A stretch of DNA of 64,000 nt from Candidatus Lindowbacteria bacterium RIFCSPLOWO2_12_FULL_62_27 (GCA_001784175.1 MFPR01000004.1:1-64000), one strand, 5' to 3'; positions 16,180 through 25,668 are shown, numbered from the stretch's first letter. Notes: generated by a model not told the origin, from the letters alone. Program-made: numbers and translations.

Positions 16180-16743
16180 ATGACGATACAGTTCTTTGCC
16201 ATTCTCCTCCTCGCTTGCATCGGCTGCGGCAGCGAGCATCACATGTCATTGATGGAAAAAATCGAGCGCGCGGCGCCGGCGGCAGCCGCACCGGCGACGG
16301 ACTCGGGCGTGCGCCTGTTTTCGGTCCTGAGCCGCCAGGACAAGCTGGCCCACTTTCCCTGCCGAGGCTGTCATACCGACGGATTCAACCTGTCCGCCGC
16401 GGCCAAGCGCCCGCAGGAGAGGCGATCGCACTGGGACGTGGAGCTTCGGCACGCGCCGGCCGACGTCATGACCTGCGCGACCTGTCATGACTACCGCGAT
16501 TTAAATCATTTGAATAAAAACAACGGCGAGGCCGTGTCCTTCGACGAGCCCTCCGCGGTCTGCCGGTCATGCCATTTCCAGCAGTTCAAGGACTGGTCCG
16601 GCGGCGCGCACGGGAAGCAATTCAAATCCTGGACTCCGCCGCGCGTCCGCTACAACTGCACCACCTGCCACAATCCGCATCGCCCGGCGTTCCAGAAACG
16701 CTGGCCGGTGACGTATCCGAGCGTGCCGAGGAGGTATCCATGA
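16180..16743 (+). CDS. tetrahaem cytochrome c lipoprotein
   Basis: 187 residues. Lipoprotein signal with lipobox LLACIGC; four CXXCH motifs (CRGCH, CATCH, CRSCH, CTTCH). The spacing resembles small NapC/NrfH- or NapM-like multihaem carriers without the membrane helix. It lies between the NapB-like gene and the Fe-S/NrfD genes, so it may connect the quinol-oxidising module to NapB/NapA. Start chosen at ATG 16180; a GTG at 16171 overlapping the previous stop is possible. Confidence 0.8.
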   Translation: MTIQFFAILLLACIGCGSEHHMSLMEKIERAAPAAAAPATDSGVRLFSVLSRQDKLAHFPCRGCHTDGFNLSAAAKRPQERRSHWDVELRHAPADVMTCATCHDYRDLNHLNKNNGEAVSFDEPSAVCRSCHFQQFKDWSGGAHGKQFKSWTPPRVRYNCTTCHNPHRPAFQKRWPVTYPSVPRRYP

Positions 16744-17750
16744 GCGGCGGGGCGAAGGCATGGTTTCAATCGTGGCTGCGGAAATGGAACGGCCCGGCGG
16801 GCGGTTGCGGTGCAGGTCTCTTGTCGAAATCCATCGGCCGGCGCGACGCGCTGAAAATGCTCGGCGGCGGCGCGGCGGCGAGCGGGGCGGTCGTGAACGC
16901 GTTCGCGCCGGTGAATCTCCTCTCCGGCTCATCCGAAGAGCGGGAAAAGGCCGTGATCGACTGGAAGGAATTTTTCAAAACCAACTACCGTTTGATGAAC
17001 GACCGGGAGCGCGCGGACACCATCGAGCGACTCGAACGCAAATACAAACTCGAACGCAACCTCGACGTGAAGATCAGCACCGCAGGGCCGCTGCCGAACG
17101 TCCTGTACGGATACGCCTTCAACCTGTCCAAGTGCAAAGGCTACCGCGAATGCATCCGGGCCTGCATTCAGGAGAACAACCAGGACCGCGCCAGCAACAT
17201 GCAATACATCCGGATTTTCGAAAAGCCCATGGGGTCGATGAGCGTGGAAAGCGGCGACGCCCGGTATTATCACGAGGTGCCGGCCGAGGGCCACTTCTAC
17301 ATGGGAACCCAGTGTTTCCAGTGCGACAATCCGCCCTGCGTGCGGGTCTGCCCGACGGGCGCGACGTGGAAGGAACAGGACGGGATCGTCGTGATCGACT
17401 ACGACTGGTGCATCGGCTGCCGGTACTGCCAGGCCGCCTGTCCCTACTGGGCGCGGCGGTTCAACTGGAAGGAGCCGACGGTCCCCAACGAGGAGGTCAA
17501 TCCGAACCAGCACTATCTCGGGAATCGCCTGCGAAAAAAAGGCGTGATGGAAAAATGCACGTACTGCATCCAGCGCACGCGCCAGGGACGCCTGCCGGCC
17601 TGCGCCGAGGCCTGTCCCACCGGCGCGCGCACGTTCGGCAATCTCCTCGACCCCGGCAGCGAGATCCGGTACATCCTCGCGCACAAGAAGGTCTTCCGGC
17701 TGAAGGAAGACCTGAATACCGAACCGAAGTTCTGGTACTACATGGACTGA
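16740..17750 (+). CDS. NapG/NrfC-like ferredoxin-type Fe-S subunit, Tat-exported
   Basis: 336 residues. Tat-like signal (GRRDALKMLGGGAAASGAVV). Four [4Fe-4S] cysteine sets are visible: CKGYREC...C, CFQCDNPPCVRVCP, CIGCRYCQAACP and CTYCIQ...CAEACP. This pattern is typical of the electron-transfer subunit paired with an NrfD membrane protein (HybA, NrfC, DmsB-type). With the next gene it should oxidise quinol and pass electrons to the tetrahaem cytochromes and NapA. It overlaps both neighbours. Confidence 0.88.
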   Translation: MSGGAKAWFQSWLRKWNGPAGGCGAGLLSKSIGRRDALKMLGGGAAASGAVVNAFAPVNLLSGSSEEREKAVIDWKEFFKTNYRLMNDRERADTIERLERKYKLERNLDVKISTAGPLPNVLYGYAFNLSKCKGYRECIRACIQENNQDRASNMQYIRIFEKPMGSMSVESGDARYYHEVPAEGHFYMGTQCFQCDNPPCVRVCPTGATWKEQDGIVVIDYDWCIGCRYCQAACPYWARRFNWKEPTVPNEEVNPNQHYLGNRLRKKGVMEKCTYCIQRTRQGRLPACAEACPTGARTFGNLLDPGSEIRYILAHKKVFRLKEDLNTEPKFWYYMD

Positions 17751-18970
17751 TGCCAATGACTCTCATCTATTTCCTCCGGGACGCCTTGCGTGAAGCCACG
17801 AGCGGCGGGCGCAAATATCATCTCTGGATGGGCGCGCTCACGCTCGTCATGCTGACCGGCGCCTACGCCTACTCGATCCAGTTCCGCGAAGGGCTTGGCG
17901 TGACCGGCATGACCGACCACGTGAGCTGGGGTCTCTACATTTCGAACTTCACCTTTCTCGTCGGCGTCGCAGCGGCGGCCGTCATGCTCGTGATGCCGGC
18001 CTACATCCTGCACGACGTCGATTTCAAGCGCGCGGTGATGCTGGGCGAGGGCGTGGCGGTGTCGGCGGTCGTCATGTGCCTCTGTTTCGTGATGGCGGAC
18101 ATGGGCGGGCCGCACCGGGGATGGCATCTCATCCCGGTGATCGGCTATTTCAACTGGCCGCAGTCGATGCTGACGTGGGACGTGATCGTGCTGAACGGAT
18201 ACCTCGCGCTGAATCTGCTCATTCCATTTTACATCCTGTTTTCGCATTATCGAAACCGCGATCCCAATCCAACGCTCTACGTGCCGTTCGTGATCCTGTC
18301 GGTTTTCTGGGCGGTCAGCATTCATCTCGTGACCGCCTTCCTGTACGCGGGGCTCGTCGCCCGGCCGTTCTGGAACAGCGCCCTGATGGGGCCGCGGTTT
18401 CTCGCGTCCGCCTTCGCCGCGGGCCCGGCGCTCATCCTGCTGGCGCTCGCCGTCATCCGCTCGCAGACGTCCTTCGCGATCGAGGACACGACGATCCGGA
18501 AACTCAGCCTGGTCATCACGGTGGCCGCGCAGATCAATCTGATCATGCTGGGCTGCGAGGTCTTCAAGGAATTCTACTGGCCATCGGAACATAGCGCGAG
18601 CGCCGTCTACCTCTTTTTCGGCCACCACGGCCATCATGCGCTGAATCCATGGATATGGACGTCCATCGCGATGAATGTCGTCGCCACGGGGATCATGACC
18701 GTTCACTCGGCGCGGCGATGCCATCACCTCCTGTATCCCGCCTGCGTCCTGCTGTTCACGGCGATCTGGATCGAAAAGGGCATGGGACTCATCGTGCCGG
18801 GATTCATCCCCTCCCCGCTCGGCGAGCTGGTCGAATACATGCCGACATGGATCGAGGTCGCGGTGACGCTGGGCATCTGGGCGACCGGGCTCTTCGTCTT
18901 CACCGTGCTGGTCCGGGTCGCCCTGCCGATTGAACTTGGGCGCCTCCGGGCGCCGGGGACGAATCGATGA
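17750..18970 (+). CDS. NrfD/PsrC-family quinol-interacting membrane protein
   Basis: 406 residues with about nine to ten membrane helices and no Cys/His haem motifs, as expected for the NrfD/HybB family. It anchors the Fe-S subunit and binds quinol. It replaces the usual NapC or NapH quinol oxidase in this nap cluster. The start at 17750 shares its A with the previous stop; an ATG at 17756 is an alternative. The stop overlaps the kinase start. Confidence 0.85.
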   Translation: MPMTLIYFLRDALREATSGGRKYHLWMGALTLVMLTGAYAYSIQFREGLGVTGMTDHVSWGLYISNFTFLVGVAAAAVMLVMPAYILHDVDFKRAVMLGEGVAVSAVVMCLCFVMADMGGPHRGWHLIPVIGYFNWPQSMLTWDVIVLNGYLALNLLIPFYILFSHYRNRDPNPTLYVPFVILSVFWAVSIHLVTAFLYAGLVARPFWNSALMGPRFLASAFAAGPALILLALAVIRSQTSFAIEDTTIRKLSLVITVAAQINLIMLGCEVFKEFYWPSEHSASAVYLFFGHHGHHALNPWIWTSIAMNVVATGIMTVHSARRCHHLLYPACVLLFTAIWIEKGMGLIVPGFIPSPLGELVEYMPTWIEVAVTLGIWATGLFVFTVLVRVALPIELGRLRAPGTNR

Positions 18971-20361
18971 CAGGCGCGCAACCCGTCGTGCGGTCCGGCA
19001 GTCCGTGGCCTTTCTGGACAGGGCTTGCGTTGCAGCTCATCCTTGCGTGGGCGGCGGTTTTCGGCGCCTACGAGCTGATCGAACGATATTATCTTCAGGA
19101 TACCGGCCCCGCGCTCTTGCATCGGCTGCACATTCTGCGCGGGAGCGGCACGTCATTTTTGCTGGCGCTTCTGGCCGCGCGCGCCATGTACCGGCGGCGG
19201 GAGGAGCTGATCGTCGAGGCGAAGAACCGGCTGGCGGCGGAAAAATCGCGGCAGGACGAGATTCTGGCGGGACTCGGCGCCGGCCTCATCGTGCTCGACG
19301 CGTCGTTCAAGGTGACGTACGCGAACGCCCAGGCGCAAAAATGGCTGGGGACGAAACTCGCGAATTGCCTCTGCATCGTCGAGGATTGCCCGATGGGCCG
19401 GGACACCGGCGTGTGCCCGGCGCGGGTTTCGGCGCTTCAAAAAGGATGGGTGTCGTTTGAGGAAAAAATTGAAACGCCCGACGGGACGCGATACCTGTAC
19501 ATCACGGCGTCGCCCATCGGAGGCGGCAACGGCCGGCCGCCGGACGCCATCATCGAACTCGTTCAGGACATCAGCCCCATCAAGGCCATGGAGGCGAAAC
19601 TCCGGCAGACGATCATGGCCGCGCGCGTCGGCGCCATCGCCGCCGGCGTCGCACACCAGCTCGGCAATCCCCTCGCCTCGCTCACCGCGGCGGTCGAACG
19701 GCTTCTCAGCCTGGGCGCCGACAAGCAGGACGCGTACGCGCGATACCTGCGGCGCATCGAGGTCGAGGCCGAGCGGGCCGTCCACATCGTGCGGTCCCTG
19801 ATGGACCTGGCGCGCCGCGTCAAGGACCAGGAGTCGCGCCCGGAAGACTGCACGCATCAGGCCGACCTTCACGCAACCGTCACCGAGGCGGTCGAGATCG
19901 TTTCGGAAACATACAGCGAGATTCGTTCCTTTCTCAAACTCCATCTGCCCGACCATCCCCTGCCGGTCCGGGCCAACCCGACGGACGTCCGGGAGGTGCT
20001 GGTGAACCTGCTGGAAAACGCCGTCGAAGCCATGGTGGGTCGCGACGCGCAGCGGCTGGCCATCCATGCCGCCGAGGACCGCGGATCGGTGCTTCTGCAG
20101 GTGTGCGACAGCGGGCCGGGCATCGAAGAGGCGGCTCGCGACAAGATTTTCGAACCATTTTTCTCGACGCGCCGGGAGGGCACCGGCCTGGGCCTTTATC
20201 TGTGCCGGCAGATCGTCGAATCCTACGGTGGAGAGATCCGCGCGGACAACCTGCCGGCCGGCGGTGCGCGGATTCTGGTCCGGTGGCCGGCCGGTCGGCC
20301 GGCCGGTCGATCGCCGGTCGCCGGTGGCGCGCACACCGGCGCGCAGGCGGATCATCCATGA
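18967..20361 (+). CDS. membrane histidine kinase with Cys-rich PAS domain
   Basis: 464 residues. Two N-terminal membrane helices flank YELIERYYLQD...LLHRLHILRG (about 35-59). A PAS domain follows with four cysteines C134, C136, C141 and C150, which could hold a metal or Fe-S cluster or sense redox/thiophiles. The phospho-acceptor is H230 (GVAHQLGNPL), and the ATPase domain has ENAVEA, DSGPGI and GTGLGLYL. It is coupled by ATGA overlaps to the nap module upstream and to the NtrC-type regulator downstream, so it likely controls this operon. The extreme C-terminus is low-complexity. Confidence 0.88.
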   Translation: MTGAQPVVRSGSPWPFWTGLALQLILAWAAVFGAYELIERYYLQDTGPALLHRLHILRGSGTSFLLALLAARAMYRRREELIVEAKNRLAAEKSRQDEILAGLGAGLIVLDASFKVTYANAQAQKWLGTKLANCLCIVEDCPMGRDTGVCPARVSALQKGWVSFEEKIETPDGTRYLYITASPIGGGNGRPPDAIIELVQDISPIKAMEAKLRQTIMAARVGAIAAGVAHQLGNPLASLTAAVERLLSLGADKQDAYARYLRRIEVEAERAVHIVRSLMDLARRVKDQESRPEDCTHQADLHATVTEAVEIVSETYSEIRSFLKLHLPDHPLPVRANPTDVREVLVNLLENAVEAMVGRDAQRLAIHAAEDRGSVLLQVCDSGPGIEEAARDKIFEPFFSTRREGTGLGLYLCRQIVESYGGEIRADNLPAGGARILVRWPAGRPAGRSPVAGGAHTGAQADHP

Positions 20362-21758
20362 CCTCGCCCGCGCAGGCGTCGCAATCGGCGCCGTCGGCGC
20401 CTCATCCGCACCCGCGGCCGCTCCGGATCCTTCTGGTGGACGACGAGGCGGGCTTTCGGGAAATGGCGGCGGAACATCTCGAATCGGCCGGCTTCGAGGT
20501 CGAGCAGGCGGGCGGCGGGAGAGAGGCGCTGGAGATTCTGAAGGTGCGGACGTTCGATCTGGCGGTATTTGACCTCAAGATGCCCGACATGAGCGGGCTG
20601 GACCTTCTGACCAGGGTAAAATCCGACTTGCCCGAAATCGAAGTCCTCATTCTGACGGCGCACGGCGGCGTCGACACCGCGGTTGAGGCGATCCGGCGCG
20701 GCGCGCACCATTACCTTGTCAAACCGATCAAGCTCGCGGAACTGCAGGCTGCGCTGGAACGCGCGGCCGAGAAAACCGCGCTGAACCGCCGGCAGGCCGG
20801 GGAAACGGCGGTCCGCGCGCACCGTCAAAGCTACAGGGCCGGCGAATTTCTAGCGACGGGTCCGCGCACGCGGGAGCTTTTGGAAACTACGGCGCACGCC
20901 GCGGCGGGCGCCTTTCCGGTCCTGATCGAGGGCGAGACCGGCACGGGCAAGGAGCTTCTGGCGCAGTTCGTCCATCGGCGATCCCCGCGACATCAGGGCC
21001 CGATGGTGGCAGTCAACTGTGGGCTTCTGTCCGAAAGTCTCCTCGAGCGGGAGCTGTTCGGTCACAGCAGGGGCGCGTTCACAGGCGCCAGCGACAGCCG
21101 CGCGGGTCTGTTTGAGGCGGCCGACGGCGGCACCCTCTTTCTGGACGAGATCGGAGAGGCCAGCCCCAACGTGCAGGTGGCGCTGCTTCGCGCCATCGAA
21201 ACCGGCATGTTCCGGCGGATCGGGGAAGTTCGGGAGAGGTTTGCGGATGTGCGCATCGTCGCGGCCTCCAATCAGCCGCTGGCGAAATCCGCCGAAACCG
21301 GCAGGTTCCGCACCGATCTCTATCATCGCCTGAACGTCGTGAACCTTCGCATCCCGCCGCTGCGCGAGCGGCCGGAGGAGATCGTGCCGCTGGCCGAGAC
21401 GTTTTTGTCCCGGCTGTGGCCCGAATCCCGGTTTCTGGACGACGCCCGGGCGGCGCTCCAGTCCCATCCATGGCCCGGGAACGTCCGGGAATTGCAGAAC
21501 GCCATCGAACGCACCGTCTATTTATGCCGCGCAGGATCGGCCGGAAAAATGACGGGAACCGTGACGGCGCAGATGCTGGGCCTGACCGCCGCCGTGCCGC
21601 CGCCGGGTCCGGCCATGGATCTCGACGGGGCTGAACGCGCCCACATCCAGGCCACGATCCTGCATTTCAACGGCGACAAGCGCGCCGCCGCGGGCGCGTT
21701 GGGCATCACGCTCCGGCATCTGTACCGCAAACTCAAGAAACACGATTTGAGCGTCTGA
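20358..21758 (+). CDS. sigma-54-dependent NtrC-family response regulator
   Basis: 466 residues. Receiver domain (VDDE, phospho-acceptor D72, VKPI), AAA+ domain with Walker A GETGTGKE (192-199), an intact GAFTGA loop (239-244) that contacts sigma-54, and a Fis-type helix-turn-helix at the C-terminus ([18 protein letters not shown]). Cognate of the kinase before it. It should activate a -24/-12 promoter, which I did not find with confidence near this operon. Confidence 0.93.
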   Translation: MTSPAQASQSAPSAPHPHPRPLRILLVDDEAGFREMAAEHLESAGFEVEQAGGGREALEILKVRTFDLAVFDLKMPDMSGLDLLTRVKSDLPEIEVLILTAHGGVDTAVEAIRRGAHHYLVKPIKLAELQAALERAAEKTALNRRQAGETAVRAHRQSYRAGEFLATGPRTRELLETTAHAAAGAFPVLIEGETGTGKELLAQFVHRRSPRHQGPMVAVNCGLLSESLLERELFGHSRGAFTGASDSRAGLFEAADGGTLFLDEIGEASPNVQVALLRAIETGMFRRIGEVRERFADVRIVAASNQPLAKSAETGRFRTDLYHRLNVVNLRIPPLRERPEEIVPLAETFLSRLWPESRFLDDARAALQSHPWPGNVRELQNAIERTVYLCRAGSAGKMTGTVTAQMLGLTAAVPPPGPAMDLDGAERAHIQATILHFNGDKRAAAGALGITLRHLYRKLKKHDLSV

Positions 21759-22238
21759 ATGGATCCCGGGCGCCGCCCCCGCGTCCTGTTTCTTTGCACG
21801 GGCAACTCGTGCCGGTCCCAGATCGCCGAGGGTCTCATGCGGTCCTTGTACGGCGACCGGTACGATGTGTTCAGCGCGGGGACCCGACCCGCCGCCGGCC
21901 ATGGATGGCCAAGTGCCGAAGGTGACAGGGATGTCAGACCTTCGGCCGCCGTCCATCCCTGGGCGGTGCGGGCCATGCGTGAAATCGACATCGACATTTC
22001 CGGCCGACGCGCAAAATCCATCGCCGATCTGCCGGGCGCGCCGTTTGATATCGTGGTCACGGTTTGCGACAACGCCCATCGAGAGTGCGTAAGCCTGCCG
22101 GCCCGGTCCCGCAGAATCCATTGGCCGATCCCGGACCCCGCCGCCGCCGGCGGCACGCAGCGGGAAATCGAATCGGCGTTCCGGCGCGCGCGCGAACTCA
22201 TCCGGGAGAATCTGCTGGCCGAATTCGGCAAACCTTGA
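21759..22238 (+). CDS. ArsC-like low-molecular-weight phosphatase-fold protein
   Basis: 159 residues. P-loop CTGNSCRSQ (C-x5-R) near residue 13 and the second redox cysteine pair CDNAHREC, as in thioredoxin-coupled arsenate reductases (ArsC of the LMW-PTP type). An insertion (AAGHGWPSAEGDRDVRPSAA) relative to typical ArsC sits after the first helix. It starts directly after the regulator stop and is followed by a Crp/Fnr gene, so it may act in regulation rather than detoxification. An arsenate reductase role is inferred from motifs. Confidence 0.75.
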   Translation: MDPGRRPRVLFLCTGNSCRSQIAEGLMRSLYGDRYDVFSAGTRPAAGHGWPSAEGDRDVRPSAAVHPWAVRAMREIDIDISGRRAKSIADLPGAPFDIVVTVCDNAHRECVSLPARSRRIHWPIPDPAAAGGTQREIESAFRRARELIRENLLAEFGKP

Positions 22239-22251
22239 TAGAAAAACCCGC

Positions 22252-22941
22252 ATGGCCGAGCTGACGAAGTTCTGGTACCTGAAACGGATCAATCTCTTTT
22301 CCGAGCTGACGCGCGAGGATATGCAGATGATGGCCGACATGACCACCATGTCCTCCTTTCCCGCCAAAGAGGTCCTCTATTTTCCGGGCGACCCCTCCGA
22401 TTCGGTCTTTCTGCTTAAAGAGGGCAACGTCAAAATTTCTCAGCTCACGCCGGACGGAAAAAAGCTGACGCTCGACATCCTCAATCCCGGGGAACTTTTC
22501 GGCGAGGCCGCGATCACGGGGCCGGACGCGGAACGGGACACGATGGCGGAGGCGCTCACGCCGGTGCATGTGTGCGTCGCGTCGAAAGACCGGTTCATGC
22601 AGTTTCTGGATCGCCGGCCGGCCCTCGTGATGCGGATCACCAAGCTCATGGGATTTCGATTGAAGAGAATCGAGACCCGTCTGCAGTCGCTCCTGTTCAA
22701 ATCCGTGCCGGCGCGCCTCGCGGAACTGATCCTCCGGCTGGCCGACGATTACGGCAAAGAGACGCCGAACGGCGTCGAGATCAGCCTGAAACTGACGCAT
22801 CAGGAATTGGCCGAGCTGATCGGATCCACCCGCGAAACCACCAGCGCCATCATGGGCCGGTTCCGGGACAAAAAACTGATCGACACCGACGGCCGCCGGA
22901 TTAGCGTTCTCAACCGGCAAAAGTTGTCCGCTATCGTCTGA
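22252..22941 (+). CDS. Crp/Fnr-family transcription regulator
   Basis: 229 residues: cyclic-nucleotide-binding-like beta barrel (FPAKEVLYFPGDPSDSVFLLKEG), dimer helix and winged helix-turn-helix (LTHQELAELIGSTRETTSAIM). There is no N-terminal Fe-S cysteine cluster, so it is not a classical oxygen-sensing FNR; Crp- or Dnr-like ligand sensing is possible. Last gene of the cox-nap-regulatory string; a strong hairpin follows. Confidence 0.9.
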   Translation: MAELTKFWYLKRINLFSELTREDMQMMADMTTMSSFPAKEVLYFPGDPSDSVFLLKEGNVKISQLTPDGKKLTLDILNPGELFGEAAITGPDAERDTMAEALTPVHVCVASKDRFMQFLDRRPALVMRITKLMGFRLKRIETRLQSLLFKSVPARLAELILRLADDYGKETPNGVEISLKLTHQELAELIGSTRETTSAIMGRFRDKKLIDTDGRRISVLNRQKLSAIV

Positions 22942-22953
22942 CGCCGCGTCTCT

Positions 22954-22989
22954 GACCGAAAACCGGCCGGGGCCGGCCGGTTTTCGGTC
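22954..22989 (+). terminator. strong hairpin after the Crp/Fnr gene
   Basis: Perfect 15-bp arms GACCGAAAACCGGCC and GGCCGGTTTTCGGTC around a GGGGCC loop, 12 bp after the stop. No T-run follows, so it may be a Rho-independent-like hairpin without a U-tract or an mRNA-stabilising structure. It separates the cox-nap string from the copper/idr string. Confidence 0.6.
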
Positions 22990-23108
22990 GGTCGTCCACC
23001 CCCTCCTCAAAATTTGCCATCCCTGTCCATTAAACTTTTCGCCTTCCGATTCAATCTGTTACGCTCGATTTTTCAGCGCGTCCCGGAGTATGCACGGCAT
23101 TTGCAACT

Positions 23109-23630
23109 ATGCGGGTGATGAGACAAGCGATGTTCGTTCTGGTCGTGGTTGTTCTGTTTGCCGTGGCGGGCGTTTGGGCGAATGGTCGGAGCGCCGACGA
23201 GCCGCAGACGCGCATCATTCACATGACGGCGCGGCAGTATGCGTTTGAGCCGTCGACGATTCGCGCGAATCTCGGCGATACGCTGGTGTTTCGATTGCAG
23301 TCGGCGGACGTCATGCACGGGTTTTATCTGGAGGGACATGATGTCGAGGCGGTCATCACACCGCAGAGTCCCTACGTCGAGCTTCGCCGGCCGTCGGAAC
23401 CGGATGCGCGGCCGCAAAAAGTGGAGGAAATAGTCGTGACGGCGGACCGGACGGGCAAGTTCCGTTACCGGTGCTCCCACACGTGCGGGACGATGCATCC
23501 ATTCATGATGGGCGAACTTGTCGTGGCGCCCAACCGCCTGTTTATCGCCTCAAGCTGGGGGATCGTCGGCCTGACGGCAGGCCTTGCGGGTACCGCCCTG
23601 TCGTCGAGGAAAAAACAAAATGGCGCGTAA
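23109..23630 (+). CDS. free-standing CuA-domain protein (COX2/NosZ-like), first copy
   Basis: 173 residues. An N-terminal anchor or signal, a cupredoxin domain with His70 (SADVMHGFY) and C122-x3-C126-x3-H130-x2-M133 (CSHTCGTMHPFM), then a C-terminal membrane helix. The ligands are those of a binuclear CuA site, yet there is no haem-copper oxidase beside it. It is probably a periplasmic electron carrier. First gene of the string leading to the peroxidases and the molybdoenzyme. Its end overlaps the ferritin-like gene by 11 bp. Confidence 0.82.
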   Translation: MRVMRQAMFVLVVVVLFAVAGVWANGRSADEPQTRIIHMTARQYAFEPSTIRANLGDTLVFRLQSADVMHGFYLEGHDVEAVITPQSPYVELRRPSEPDARPQKVEEIVVTADRTGKFRYRCSHTCGTMHPFMMGELVVAPNRLFIASSWGIVGLTAGLAGTALSSRKKQNGA

Positions 23631-24111
23631 ATTTTCGGATTTGACGCCGGAAGAAGTCTTGCGGGTCGCCATTGGGGTTGAGATTGCCAACGGGGAGAGG
23701 CTGCGGACATTTGCGGACATGTTTTCTCAACAGTCGCCGGAAGCGTCGTCTGTTTTCAAGGAAATGGCGGAGGAGGAGGATCAGCACAAGGCTGTGCTGG
23801 TGGCGAGATACGCGCAAATCTACGCCAAGCTGGCCGACCCATTGCCGGAATCCGAAATCTCGGATGTCCTGGAGGCCCACGATCTTCAGGATGCGGAGCA
23901 TTTTATTTTCGACGATATGGACGCCCGCGCGGCGCTCAAAGCGGTGTTGGCGGCGGAGAATGTCGCGATGGATTTTTATCGCCGCGCCGTTCCTACCGCC
24001 GCCACGGATGAGCTGCGCGCGGTTTATGCGGAACTGGCCGATGGCGAGGCGGACCACGTCCGGCGCGTTCAGGAGCGGTTGGCGGCGCAGGGGATGCGAG
24101 ATGCCGGATGA
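23620..24111 (+). CDS. ferritin-like diiron protein (rubrerythrin-type core)
   Basis: 163 residues, all-alpha. The full set of diiron ligands is visible: E21, E53-x2-H56 (EEEDQH), E113 and E143-x2-H146 (GEADH). No rubredoxin domain. Such proteins can reduce peroxide or oxidise iron. Here, next to two dihaem peroxidases, protection from peroxide is plausible. Start at 23620 overlaps the CuA gene; the stop overlaps the next start. Confidence 0.8.
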   Translation: MARKFSDLTPEEVLRVAIGVEIANGERLRTFADMFSQQSPEASSVFKEMAEEEDQHKAVLVARYAQIYAKLADPLPESEISDVLEAHDLQDAEHFIFDDMDARAALKAVLAAENVAMDFYRRAVPTAATDELRAVYAELADGEADHVRRVQERLAAQGMRDAG

Positions 24112-25589
24112 ATGCGCTCGAAACGATCGAGCGGCGGAGCGCCGCGGCGCCGACGGGATTACCCGAACCGTCCAAGCGCACGTTCCTGACCGGCCGGCGA
24201 ATGGAACTGTTCGAAAAATTCCCCCGGCTCTACTGGCTGGTCACGCGGCGGTGGTTTCAGTTTGCTGTCGTGGTCCCCAACCTGCTTTTCTTCTACGCGT
24301 TTCTGATCGCCGGCGTGTTTGGATCTCCGGTCGGCAACCGGAACATCATCATCATTTTTATCTGGATTCTCTGGTGGTTCGCGCTGATTACGGCGCTGGT
24401 GCCGTTCGCATCGCGAGTCTGGTGCACCGTGTGTCCCCTGCCGTTTTTCGGCGACTGGATCCAGCGCCGGGCGCTCATCAATGTCCGAACCGGCCGAACC
24501 TGCGGGCTTCAAAATCAAATGTACGGATTAAACAAGAAGTGGCCGAAGGCCCTGTCCAACATCTGGCTTCAGAACATCGCATTCCTGGGTCTTTGCACTT
24601 TTTCCGCCATGCTGGTGACCCGGCCGATCGTGACGGTGTGGGTGCTGGGCAGTCTCATCGTCCTTGCGGCGCTCATGGCGGGGGTCTTTCGCGGGCGAAC
24701 CTTCTGCAATTACGTTTGTCCCATCAGCGGATTTCTGTCGCTGTTTTCCATGACGTCGACGCTGGCGTTGCGGTCAAAGGATCTCGACGTGTGCGCCAAA
24801 TGCAAAACGAAGTCGTGCTCGGTCGGGAGCGACAAGGGCTGGGCCTGCCCCTGGGGCATCTACATGGGCAAACTCGATCGCAACAATTATTGCGGGCTGT
24901 GCATGGAATGCGTCAAATCCTGCCCCAACGACAACATCGGGTTGTTCCTCCGGCCGGCGATGTCCGACACGCGGATCAAGGGGTACGACGAATCCTGGAA
25001 GGCGTTCATCATGCTGACGCTCGCGGCCGCCTACTCGATCGTTTTGCTCGGGCCTTACGGAATCGTGAAGGACTTCGCGAACGTCGCCGAGGTCGGCGAC
25101 TGGAAGGGATTTGGAATCTATGCCGGCGGGCTGTGGTTGACGGCGCTGGCGGCGCTGCCGGCCGCGTTCGCCGCATGCGTGTGGATCGGACGGCGTCTTG
25201 CCGGTCGAAGCGACCTTGGGCAGAAAGAAATATTTCTGGGACTGAGTTACGTCTTCGTTCCTATGGGCCTTTTGGCGTGGATCGCGTTCAGCTTTCCCCT
25301 CATCATGATCAACGGCTCGTACATTCTGAACGTGATGTCGGATCCGATGGGTCGCGGCTGGGATTTGTTCAGGACGGCGCAAATTCACTGGTCGCCCATT
25401 CTGCCGGAATATGTCGGTTGCATCCAGGCGCCGCTCCTTTTCCTCGGCGCCTTCTACGCGATTCGCGCCGGATACAGGTTCGCGCTCGAAAAAACAGGGA
25501 CACCGGCCGTCGCGGTTCGGCTGGCCGCGCCCGTTTCGATTCTCGTTACGGCGATCACGCTCGCGTTTCTGAAGCTGTTTGTGGGATGA
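24108..25589 (+). CDS. NosR/NapH/CcoG-like polyferredoxin membrane protein
   Basis: 493 residues with about eight to ten membrane helices. Two Cys-Pro motifs face the cytoplasm (CTVCPLPFFG and CNYVCPISGF), and a ferredoxin-like segment has CAKCKTKSC, CPWG and CGLCMECVKSCP. This is the architecture of the C-terminal part of NosR and of NapH, which move electrons across or along the membrane. There is no FMN-binding domain. It is coupled to the ferritin-like gene and precedes a second CuA protein, so it may pass electrons to the copper proteins. Confidence 0.82.
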   Translation: MNALETIERRSAAAPTGLPEPSKRTFLTGRRMELFEKFPRLYWLVTRRWFQFAVVVPNLLFFYAFLIAGVFGSPVGNRNIIIIFIWILWWFALITALVPFASRVWCTVCPLPFFGDWIQRRALINVRTGRTCGLQNQMYGLNKKWPKALSNIWLQNIAFLGLCTFSAMLVTRPIVTVWVLGSLIVLAALMAGVFRGRTFCNYVCPISGFLSLFSMTSTLALRSKDLDVCAKCKTKSCSVGSDKGWACPWGIYMGKLDRNNYCGLCMECVKSCPNDNIGLFLRPAMSDTRIKGYDESWKAFIMLTLAAAYSIVLLGPYGIVKDFANVAEVGDWKGFGIYAGGLWLTALAALPAAFAACVWIGRRLAGRSDLGQKEIFLGLSYVFVPMGLLAWIAFSFPLIMINGSYILNVMSDPMGRGWDLFRTAQIHWSPILPEYVGCIQAPLLFLGAFYAIRAGYRFALEKTGTPAVAVRLAAPVSILVTAITLAFLKLFVG

Positions 25590-25668
25590 CGGCGACATGG
25601 ATGACGCCGTACCCGGAGTCGGGAATTCTGCGACACAGGGACGTGGAGCAGCCGACGGAGGGTGGCCC

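Noticed and set aside
21759-22238. Treating the ArsC-like gene as part of an arsenic-resistance operon
   Set aside because: It lies between a response regulator and a Crp/Fnr gene of the cox-nap string, with no permease or ArsR beside it; function is left open.
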